Assembly: GCA_009733575.1 (NCBI GenBank)
Contig: ML769387.1
Location: 310,001 to 374,000 of the forward strand
DNA length: 64,000 nt
Direction: 5' to 3'
Source: Gymnopus androsaceus JB14
Taxonomy: Eukaryota > Basidiomycota > Agaricomycetes > Agaricales > Omphalotaceae
Below, one piece after another: positions 47,354 through 56,491 of the stretch. The notes below the pieces were generated by a model. The model searched no databases, was not told the origin of the DNA, and worked only from the letters and a program-made list of their open reading frames with translations. A program made the translations under genes and the position numbers. Position 1 is the stretch's first letter; each line of letters starts with the position of its first letter.

Positions 47354-49003
47354 ATGTCTATATTCAGCACACTAACTAGGAATTTTAATTCCTCTGCCGA
47401 CCGTGCACGCCGCCGTCAGCTTCGTTATTCCAAAGCTGAAAAGGCTCTCACCATGTCTTTCCAAACGCATATCCGTACTTCCTCTACCGCCGACTCTTCT
47501 GCTCCACTCCAAATCCAACTACGTCTCCTCCACCAAGCAGCTGAATTTCTCACTACACAAGCAGCAGAGGCGAGAGAGAGGTCCTCGGTCCTGTCCAACG
47601 ACGTCCTGAAGGATCGTGCTAATGTCGATCCAGATAGGTACAGTCAGGCGTTGGTCGAGAGATGGAAGGAGGAGCGGAGACTGCAGAAGATCGAGGAAGA
47701 AGCCAGACGGCTAGAGACCGTTATTGCCAGCGTCACCAGTGCAGATTCATCACCTACGAAAATTCTAGATCCAACTATAGAAACTAGAGCTCAGAAAAAC
47801 CTCATTAAATTCCTCCAAACTTCTAGGCATGTCCCTACACGTACGCGTATACGTTCACGGATGCGCAACTCTGCTCCCTCAATAGACCGCTCTCCACGTC
47901 GTATGACTATGGCTGACGTTTCACCCTTCCGTGCACGTCCGTGGAGTGTTACGGAGGCGTTTATGGACAGCGTCCAAGGGCATGCACGAGCCAAATCAGC
48001 TTCTGCGGCCGGTATTCTTGCTTCGCCAACGACAGCTGCCAGCTATAAACACCGCAGAAAGCCGACGCTTGCGTTGTGTAGCCCGTCGTTAGGGAGTGTT
48101 GCGGAGGATGGCTCCGTACTGAAGGAGAATATCGCAGACGATATAACTCCTTCTACGGCGATGACGTCTGTATTCAGCTATACGGAAAGTATAGAGGTGG
48201 AAACGCCCACTACGGAGCTTGATGGGCCGATAACTCCCCGTCCATCTAGCTCCTCGATACCATCTTCCGTCAACAAAGATGCTCTAAAGTCGACCAACGG
48301 TACTGCGACGATTTTCCATTACTCATACCCTCATTCCCCTCCCACGAAAGTTGAAGTAGAGGTGGAAATACCGGCCTATGCTCATGAACTCTTCGCCGGA
48401 TTTGCTAGAGCTGGATTCGAAAGTAGTGTACAGGACGGGGCGTTGGATTTATCCTTGCCGCCTTCGGGTCCAGCCGCAGTGACAGCTCCGACTTCGGGTT
48501 TCTTTGCCGAAACATCATCTCAAGTACGGAAACGGGCTTCCTTACCGGCATCTCATTCTCCTTCTCCCACACGCCCTTCTACCTCCCTCCCTACTGCCCC
48601 AAACCTCAAGCCCAGGGCGTCGTTGGGTAGCTTACGCCTAAACTCTAACGGCAAGACACCTCGGGAGCGTAAATGGGGTTCTCTTCTTTCGATTCCAGAA
48701 TCCTCATCTGGAAACCGAAATCGTTCACCGCGCGCGGGTCTTGTCTCACTCTCGGAGTCGTTGTCAACTCGAAGCTCACGCACGAGTCTAGTAATTACTC
48801 CTCCGTCGGAGAATGATGCAGCAGTGTCGACGCAAACGCTTTGCGCGTCGTCTTCGAATCCTAGTGCGGAAGAATCGAACATTGCAGGACAGGAAAACGA
48901 TTCTGGATCGAAAGCGAGAAGGACGTTGAAACATAAACTGTCTTCGAGGCTGTCTTTGGTAATGTTTGGGTCGCCGACCAAGATGAAGCGGAAAGGAGAT
49001 TGA
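47354..49003 (+). CDS. Hypothetical Ser-rich protein (single exon)
   Basis: Not recognised. A 549-aa uninterrupted ORF, unusual here where most genes have introns. The N-terminus is basic; residues about 95-135 form a charged helix (VERWKEERRLQKIEEEARRL). The rest is low-complexity Ser/Thr/Pro-rich with repeated SP and basic motifs, ending in a basic patch (KARRTLKHKLSSRLSL, SPTKMKRKGD). One better-ordered island is VEVEVEIPAYAHELFAGFAR. It may be a phosphorylated cytoplasmic or nuclear scaffold, but that is only from composition. It lies inside the 6.3-kb gap that separates the two halves of the FAD monooxygenase. Confidence 0.7.
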   Translation: MSIFSTLTRNFNSSADRARRRQLRYSKAEKALTMSFQTHIRTSSTADSSAPLQIQLRLLHQAAEFLTTQAAEARERSSVLSNDVLKDRANVDPDRYSQALVERWKEERRLQKIEEEARRLETVIASVTSADSSPTKILDPTIETRAQKNLIKFLQTSRHVPTRTRIRSRMRNSAPSIDRSPRRMTMADVSPFRARPWSVTEAFMDSVQGHARAKSASAAGILASPTTAASYKHRRKPTLALCSPSLGSVAEDGSVLKENIADDITPSTAMTSVFSYTESIEVETPTTELDGPITPRPSSSSIPSSVNKDALKSTNGTATIFHYSYPHSPPTKVEVEVEIPAYAHELFAGFARAGFESSVQDGALDLSLPPSGPAAVTAPTSGFFAETSSQVRKRASLPASHSPSPTRPSTSLPTAPNLKPRASLGSLRLNSNGKTPRERKWGSLLSIPESSSGNRNRSPRAGLVSLSESLSTRSSRTSLVITPPSENDAAVSTQTLCASSSNPSAEESNIAGQENDSGSKARRTLKHKLSSRLSLVMFGSPTKMKRKGD

Positions 49004-49864
49004 ATCTATGTATTTTATAAAGCTTTGTTCTTGGGTACGGGTTCGTTTTTTGTTTTTTTGTTTTGCATATGATATCATGGACACATCTATCAATCTTCAT
49101 CTTCGTCTGGCATTTAACTATTCTGCATCCATGTTTTTTTCTTTGCATTCTATGTATCGCCGCTTTTTACTCTTTTTTTTTGTATTATACGTATCACTAA
49201 ACTACCAGCGTTTTCTGACTCCTTACAGTATGTTTCCCAGTCGTTGCGCTATTTCTCGTCCTATGGCTTTCGTTGTTGCTTTACTATACATTGTTTTCTC
49301 GTTACTTACTATGTCTTCTTTCTTTCTTTCTTTATTAGTCTATGTTATCTCTTACACCTGTGTATAGTTACATTATCCGCTTTCCATCCCATTTGTTAGA
49401 ACCGATGTAGAAATTTGGCGTTACTGAGGCGCCTGCGCTCTTCAAGACTGAATTTCGAAGTGGGCATCCGCTTCCTTCAAGGTTGAACAGTTCTCGGTCC
49501 CTTCCTCGTTTCAATCATCGATCGACCCCGCTCAATAAGTATCTATGTGTCTACTCGTCAAACACAAGATTCGTTTTGGGGACTGGTCAGTAAATCTGTA
49601 CAGATTATACTTTTGGGCGCTACATCTGAAGAGAAATTGTCTTTTGCGTAACTGCTAGATTTCCCGAGGACAGTAGAGGAAGATGTAAGCATGACAAAGC
49701 TATTACATTCTTTAGATATAATCAAGTCGTTGGCTAGGCAGACTTTCTGGTCGAAAACTGACTATCATTACAGACCGAACCTCCAATAATCTCGACAGAC
49801 GCGGTCAAACGGTATTCCCAAACGTACTCCAGACAATACCACTTCTACACCGTCATATAAACCT
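49004..49864. other. Intergenic region
   Basis: T-rich 3' flank of the Ser-rich gene, then sequence at about 49610-49760 that resembles the 3' flank of the second secreted-protein copy (about 51940-52070), as part of a tandem segmental duplication. Confidence 0.55.
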
Positions 49865-50932
49865 TTAAACGGCGGCGACATCAGATTTGGAGCTATTAGG
49901 TCGTTTGGCTTCGAAGATGACCGTGCCATGAGCATCCTTGATCGTGTTTTCTGCCAAATCCGCCGTATATTTACCTTTCGGACTCGTGAAAGGAACGACG
50001 CCTTTGAAAACATAGCGATCGTTGGCGAACGCAGGGAGATCATTGTAATTATTGGAATATTTGAACTTCCACGATCCATCGCTCGGCAATCCCAATGTCG
50101 GTGCGGCCTCTGTTATCATTTCCTCGAGAGCAGTGGCCCCTTGGGGTTTGGGGTAGATTTCCGTCTTTGCAATATTACCCTTTGGTTTGAGTCGATTGTA
50201 ATACGCATCGATTTTGACCTGGACGGGCTCTTTCATCTTCATGGCGGGTCTTTCTACTGGAGCGACTGGCACTTCGTGGCTTGGAGCTGTGGGGCCACCA
50301 GCCTTCGCCATCAACTTGGGGTCGACTAAAAAAAAAAGATCAGACCAACTGAGAGATAGCCATATCAAAAGGTACTGGCGATGTGGATAAATTTCGACGT
50401 TCTTTGAATCCACGATGGTAGGTCTGAGACCCAAGTTGGTAGGTCTGAGACCCAAGTTATAGGCAGTGCATTTACCCCCACATATCTCCGGGCCCGTAAA
50501 ATAAATTTTTGTGGTAGAGTCTGTGAGCGTGACGGTAGATGTGGCACTGTACTCGATCCTCCATTTTCGTCCAGATGGCAGTCCCAAATTCGAAGCAGCC
50601 TTCATTATCGCTTGCTCAATATACTTGGCAGACTCGGCCTTGTAACAGTAATCGCCAGTCTTTTTTTTCCCGAAGCACAGAAAGCCACGACTAGGTGTAA
50701 TATACTCCTGAGCGTCGATCGTGACAACGGGGAGGTCATCGCTGGGAGTGGGAGTTTCTCGAGCATAAATCAGTTCATCGCGGACTCGCACATCCCGTTG
50801 GAGCTGCACAGATACCTGATCAATTTTCCAAATAGAATAATAGCGACTGAAACTCACAGGTTGAGGTGCCGCACATACGATAGAAACCAAACTGAGAATA
50901 GCAAGAGAGACGGTGGAAGGTGCGAGATGCAT
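49865..50932 (-). CDS. Secreted protein, tandem paralogue 1 (unknown family)
   Basis: Two exons, 50932-50858 and 50815-49865, 341 aa. The signal peptide is clear (STVSLAILSLVSIVCAAP). The mature part holds two diverged copies of one unit, each with a helix ending in LGLPS and then an aromatic strand: LGLPSGRKWRIEYS and LGLPSDGSWKFKYS, each about 90-100 residues. The first unit has four Cys (FLCFGKKK, DYCYK, ICGGKC), the second none. The 42-nt intron is in phase 0 and conserved in the paralogue. A KPTNLGLRP-like duplication (NLGLRPTNLGLRPT) is inside. No known domain was recognised; it could be an effector-like or cell-wall protein. Confidence 0.75.
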   Translation of the reverse strand: MHLAPSTVSLAILSLVSIVCAAPQPVSFSRYYSIWKIDQVSVQLQRDVRVRDELIYARETPTPSDDLPVVTIDAQEYITPSRGFLCFGKKKTGDYCYKAESAKYIEQAIMKAASNLGLPSGRKWRIEYSATSTVTLTDSTTKIYFTGPEICGGKCTAYNLGLRPTNLGLRPTIVDSKNVEIYPHRQYLLIWLSLSWSDLFFLVDPKLMAKAGGPTAPSHEVPVAPVERPAMKMKEPVQVKIDAYYNRLKPKGNIAKTEIYPKPQGATALEEMITEAAPTLGLPSDGSWKFKYSNNYNDLPAFANDRYVFKGVVPFTSPKGKYTADLAENTIKDAHGTVIFEAKRPNSSKSDVAAV

Positions 50933-52327
50933 TTATCTACGAATTGGATGGGGTAATGGGCTGAGTAGAAGAGAGGACTGTTTCTTTGACCAGCAAAGAT
51001 TGAGGAAGGGATCAACCAGCGATTGTATAATTGTAGAAGAGGACGCCCGCTGTTATACTGGATGACTTCCCGTAAGGTTTATTTGACGAAAAATGGTCAA
51101 TTAAACATTTCACAGGCCCTAAGCGAGCTCGGAACAGCACCGGCAACATGTTTGAAGTCAAGATTTGAAATTCAGGACCTGTTCTAAACGATCGGTTTAG
51201 AAAGGCCTCGGGACCCCTCTGTAAACCGTTTTGCGTGCAATTACGCTCGGCTATCAGCTGCACCATGTGCTTTCCCTTTCCGTTTTGGGTGCCAGCTCTG
51301 GTTGCCTCAAGCTTTGTGTATGCCCTCTGCTTGAATCTAGACAGCAAAAATGCGCTATAGCTGAAGGAAATGACCATGTCTCTGAGTAAAGCAAGCCTGG
51401 AAGGAAAAAACGGCCTCATAAGTGTGCCGTGCCCATGCCGCGTTTCCTTTACTTCAATGCGTCGATGTAGCCGGTTTACGGTTTACGGGAATGGTAAGCC
51501 AAATAACTTGTCAAAAAACCAAATTTCGAATATTTCCACCAGTTCATCATTTTGGTTATTTGACAGTGCATCGGATCACTGATCACGATGAAAATCACTT
51601 TAGCCTGTTGCCGGATTAGCGTGATAACTTCTGTCTTTAAACGCCTCTCCTCTCTCCTGCTTTCCTGCTCCCGGCACCGATCCCGTTCCCCCGCCATTTA
51701 TACTCAGTGGATGGACTTCCCGTAGCATATTTGTAGCAGTTACAAATGATTAAACAAGGTCATCAGCGTCACACTCACCCATCAGAGAGATTGGAAATTC
51801 AAACCAAGTTACAAAGTCATCCAATGACGAATCTGTAGGAGGGTCCGGACCCTCCTACAGATGCGTTTTGATGCTACAACGCTGTAAGCGACTTCCAATA
51901 AGACATCTAAACCCCCCTTCAAGGCGCCACATCTTTGATCTGAAGAAAACTGGCCTTTGTGTAACTGCTAGATTTTACGGGACGAGACGTTCGAGGAAAA
52001 TAGAGGTAGACATGAGTACAGTAAAGATACTACATCGTTTAGTCATTGATTAGTTAGCTAGACCTTTTGGTACATGCATCGAAAGACAAACAATCGTTAC
52101 ACCAATCCAGAAAAGTAATCCACAACGAAAACTTCTTCCTTCGGATCAAGTTGAGCTTTTACAATTTTTAATAGTACTTAAATGCACACTACATTAAGCC
52201 CCTTCGTCCCATATCCTTCGCGCCCGTGAAAGTAGACCACTCCATCTAAGAATCTCGAGAGACGCGTCCGAACTGTACTCTGTGGACCAAACGCGCTGAC
52301 CAGAATATCCCAAGCCCACCGACACTG
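50933..52327. other. Intergenic region between the secreted paralogues
   Basis: Non-coding. It includes a 32-bp perfect palindrome at 51831-51862. GATGACTTCCCGTA at 51059 and GATGGACTTCCCGTA at 51711 are related promoter-flank copies. The stretch after 51930 corresponds to the 3' flank duplicated at 49610. Confidence 0.55.
51831..51862. repeat. 32-bp perfect palindrome
   Basis: The sequence starts ATCTGTAGGAGGGTCC and is exactly self-complementary over 32 bp with no loop. It could be a dimeric binding site or a tiny fold-back relic. Confidence 0.9.
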
Positions 52328-53309
52328 TCATAGTCGCTCAACAGGAGCGATTTCAGCCCCGGAACTAGATCGTTTGACCTCGACGATGACCTTGCCTTGG
52401 TCATCCTTGATCCTGTTTGTTGCCAAATCTGCAGTATATTTGCCTTCCGGACCCGTGAAAGGAACGACGCCTTTAAAATCGGCGTTGTAAAACGCAGGCA
52501 GATCCTGAGAATTATCAGAATATTTGAACCTCCACATCCCACCACTGGGCAATCCCAGTTTCGGCCCAGCTTCTGTTAACAGTTTCTCGAGAGTAGTGGC
52601 CGCTGAAGGTTTGGGGCGTTCGACCATCTTCCCGGGATTACCTTTTTTCTGGGGTAGATTGTAATATGCACTGATTTTAATGGTGGGGCTAATATACTTC
52701 TCCTTCAACTCGTAACAGACTACGAAATCATCAGACCAGCTGAGAAATAGCCGTATCAAAAGGTACTGACGATTTGGATAAATTTCGATATTCTGTGGAT
52801 TCCGAACGGCAGTAGGTAGCCCATTTCCAGTCAAATCATATGCAGTACATTTACCCTCACATATCTTTGGGCCCGAGAAGGAGATCGTGCGCGTAGAGTT
52901 TTTAAGCGTGACTGTAGACGTGGTGCTGTACTCGATCCTCCACTGTTGTTCAGACGGCAGTCCCAAATTCAAAGCAGCCTTCTTTATGATTTCCTCAAGT
53001 TTGGTGGCAGACTTCGCCTTGTAGCAGTCGCTGGGAGTCTTTTTATTCTTCCCGAAGCACAGGAGACTGTTAGTATTTCTGGTAGTATATTCCTGAGCAT
53101 CGATCGTGACAATGGGAATGTCAGCGGGAGTTTCTCGAGCATGAATCAGTTCGTCGCGGATTGGCACAGTCCCGTTGGAGCTGCACAAATACCTGATCAG
53201 TTTTCCGAATGGAATAATATCGAATAAAAATTACACGTTGAGGTGCCCCATATACAACAGAAACCAAACCGAGAATAGCAAGAGAGGCGTTAAAGAATGT
53301 GAAACGCAT
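52328..53309 (-). CDS. Secreted protein, tandem paralogue 2 (unknown family)
   Basis: Paralogue of the gene at 49865-50932. Exons are 53309-53235 and 53192-52328, about 312 aa. The signal peptide (NASLAILGLVSVVYGAPQ) and the 42-nt intron position match paralogue 1. The internal duplication is also kept: LGLPSEQQWRIEYS and LGLPSGGMWRFKYS. It lacks the long Lys/Pro linker of copy 1 between the units. One extra base at 53168, between QLQRD and VPIRDEL, breaks the frame right after the intron; an internal start would lose the signal peptide. The C-terminus (DDQGKVIVEVKRSSSG) is related to that of copy 1. Confidence 0.72.
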
Positions 53310-53562
53310 GGAACTGCGGTTTTGAGTCGTAAATTGGGTAAAAGACTGATGTGGAAGGAAGATTAGATCGAAAGATGGCCATCATACACTTTGATATACT
53401 CTAGTAGAGATCTGATATCAGTGGTCAAAATATTGGCTTCGGGGTCCTCTAGAGCATAATTGCAAATTTGGAAGGAAGGAAGGAAGGAAGACATTACAGC
53501 AAGTCCAAGAGCTGAATACCAGAGATACCAAGGCATGGAAATTCAGAGTCGCTGTAAGCCAG

Positions 53563-55056
53563 ATTGGCGGATGGTCATTATCCTCGCATAGAGCAACTCA
53601 CGAGAACCGTTATCGGAGTATCACCACACCCAGAGGAAGCCTCTCGAATTAATAAGGTGAAAATTCGAGGAGCAGATTCGCAGATCCAGGAGCTTGATGC
53701 AGCTCTGGTTGCTGGCGAGTGATCATCTTTCTGCGGATAGTATCATGCTCATCATCTCTAGATTGTACCGGAATTACTCGTGCTGGAGCAAAGTGGCTAT
53801 CCCAAGCGGAGTATAGTACCGCAGAAGCTTGCCCGGCTGGTAAAGTCTCGCTGCAGGACTCCCGGATCGCGTTGATTACATTACTCAAGTCTGATATGTA
53901 CTGTAGCGCCCTCCACCATGAAGAAACTACCGATACCTGGTGATGTGGAAGTTGAGAGATTCAACTATATATTTCTAGAAGATCAACCAGACAAAGGACG
54001 ACGCATGTTTTCCATGGTCAAACTAGAAGGCGATCAAGGTATGTTTTCAAACGTTCAGGGTTTGAATTTTTTGAAATGTTTCAGTGTTGCTCTTTGTGGG
54101 CCAGTCTAGCGATAAAGCGATAAAATATGGGCTAATATGGGTCTATAGGTGCTATTCGAGCGCTCGTATCTGAGCTTAGACCCTACAAAGATCCGATTCC
54201 GGAATGGATTTTCCAAAGCATTGATATTCTGGAGGAGTCTAAACCTGCCATAAAATACTCTCATGTTCGTGTTCGTGAGTAGTCCTTGTGCTCAGCGGTA
54301 GACCATTTTGCTAACCGTTCATCTCAAGCTGGGACTGCTTATATCCGGTATCATCGGATGGCGAATCTACCTTGCAATTTTGTAGCCATTGGCGACAGTG
54401 TTATGTCCAGTACGTCTCCTTGTCCGACGAGTGGCAATCATATTGACCTCTCTTCATCGTAAACCCAGTCAATCCCATATTCGGGTAAAATATTTATTCC
54501 CTACTCTACCCTTGTATTAACACTCCTCGTTAGCCAAGGATGCACCAAAGCCTTACTGGGAGCAGTTGCGCTTCACACTGTCCTTTCTACCAATTCAGGA
54601 GAAATACCTCCCAACTTCTCCGAGCTTTTCTTCCAGGAACATTTTGAAAAAACAGATGGTTTTTGGTGAGTTGCAGTAGCACGATGTTGACTGCGACACT
54701 GATTTAATTTCCAAGGCAAACTACTCGTTTAATTGGTAACAACTTGCAGCCTTCCTTTAGGCCTGATACTTACATTCTGCTGCGTAGATTATGGGCTGCC
54801 TTCTACTACGCCTCTGCCCGGAGAAGATTTCTCGTCAGGCCATTTACTACGCTGGTACATACGACAACTCCAGATCCTCGCTACTCAGGTTGAGTTCAAA
54901 CTGACCGTTGTTTTCACATTACTGACTTCGATACAGGATGCGCAGGCAGCCCGTGCTTTCTGGGATGGTGCGGAGGGATTTGCGTCGCCGATAGATGTTC
55001 TCCACCCATGGCTCGTAATCAAAGTTCTTTGGAATGCAGTCGTATTGGGAGCTTAA
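53563..55056 (+). CDS. FAD-dependent monooxygenase, C-terminal half (split gene)
   Basis: Exons 53563-53714, 53762-54038, 54149-54274, 54329-54409, 54469-54484, 54534-54665, 54716-54735, 54788-54888 and 54937-55056 encode the C-terminal half of the monooxygenase started at 46520. They read GHYPRIEQLTRTVIGVSPHP, DCTGITRAGAKWL, KKLPIPGDVEVERF, then the second FAD motif NFVAIGDSVMSINPIFGQGC with TKALLGAVALH. The intron 53715-53761 has a GC donor. One extra base at 53920 breaks the frame. The first exon begins in phase 2, exactly what the donor at 47230 requires. There is no independent start codon with a family-like N-terminus. Confidence 0.8.
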
Positions 55057-55201
55057 TTAAGTATATATAGCTATACCCAAGGTGTGGAACTACACTCAGA
55101 CTCTAGTCTGCTGAGAACGAAGCCATGACTCTTGCATTCATTTTCTCCCGTGTCTGCGTGACCGCGCGATTTGAGTCATATGGAAAAAAAAACAACTGCA
55201 T

Positions 55202-56365
55202 TTATTCCTGAGGTACAAATGGACTTCTTCTATATGCAGGTGCATCGATGATTGACGGAAGCGTCTTGGCCATCTCTGTCGTTCCAGCCGGGAACGGTAA
55301 ATCATCCACTCCTTTGGGTAGAACTTTTTCGTACAATCCTTTCGCCTGATTGTGTTGGCCCACGGCGACGACCTTCTTCGCATCGCGAACCATTACCTGA
55401 GCATCATCGATACCAGGGACCGCTCCCCGCAGGTATATCAGGTTGAGCGCGGAATCTACTCGCACAACCGCCAAATTCTGTGTTGTTATACGCTCACCAC
55501 CCATACGAGCAGCCATCTTTTTTCCAGGCCAAATCCTTCCAGGATCCTGAAAGCTTCGGTGAGTAAGACTGTCACAAGCGGCACTAGAGCGATACGCACT
55601 TGATGTGCACCAGTCGCACCCGCCGAACGATGTGAAACGGAGACACCATGACTAGCTCTCAGACCTTTAAAATTCCAACGCTTCATTCCTCCCTGGAAAC
55701 CTTTGCCAAGACTGCAATAATTCTTAGCGAAATGGAAGAAAACCGATAGCACACTACGCACGATTTGGCAATAACATCAACATATTGTCCTGGCACGAAG
55801 TGTATCGCCGAGAAAGTGGTTCCTGTACTGGTATGAGCTAAAGCGAAAGTAGCGTGAAGATTACGCGCATACCAACTGGGACGTGAGCATCCGGAGTGAC
55901 TGGAAACTCCTTCACAATACGCTTTGGGGTGACATTTGCTTTTCTGAAATGGCCTTGCATTTGCCTTGTTGTGGTTTTGTAGGGTTTGTCTGTAGCCCCT
56001 ACTTGAACTGCATGGTATTCCGACTTGTCCTGACGAACGGTCACAACATTCGCTGTGACTTGGCAATTTTCCAGCTAGACTCGAATTATTCCCAAAGTCT
56101 TGCATTTTAAGAAATGAGACGATACCTGTAGGACCGTGACTGGGGTTCTAGCACCCTGATCATTCCATAACGCAGTCATTCCTCTTTTTCGTGCAATAAG
56201 ACCCGTCCGTATTGAGTTGGGAGACCATTTGGTGAGCGGTAAAGTTTCAGTCGCGTCGGAGGTCGATGCGGCTACAGCAGAAGCCCCAGCACTGGAGGAG
56301 CTATGTAAACATTTCAGAAATGAATTCTGAGTTGGCTTTTGTTTTAATGTCCATAGCCTGAGCAT
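55202..56365 (-). CDS. Mitochondrial large-subunit ribosomal protein uL3m (MRPL3/Mrpl9-type)
   Basis: Five exons: 56365-56126, 56074-55873, 55822-55762, 55711-55600 and 55546-55202, 319 aa, in phase. The first ~35 residues are Ser/Lys/Leu-rich without acids, a typical mitochondrial presequence. The uL3 core follows: [85 protein letters not shown]. Made in the cytosol, it would act at the peptidyl-transferase region of the mitoribosome. It is divergent from the RRN6-like gene. Confidence 0.93.
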
Positions 56366-56491
56366 CGGAGGGATGGAGGAAGAGAAGCAAGTAGGTTGGG
56401 TTAGGTTTAAGAACTGAATTCGAACGGGCCGAAAATTTTGCTTCTTCACCAAAACCTCTCAAAACCTAAACTTATTTCTACATCCAATGGA
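56366..56491. promoter_or_regulatory. Bidirectional promoter of uL3m and the RRN6-like gene
   Basis: 126 bp between divergent ATGs at 56365 (minus) and 56492 (plus). AAACCTCTCAAAACCTAAAC is A-rich, but no motif is assigned. Confidence 0.55.

Noticed and set aside
53649..53888. 79-codon minus-strand ORF divergent from the FAD monooxygenase C-half
   Set aside because: It is antisense to the conserved DCTGITRAGAKWL exon on the plus strand.
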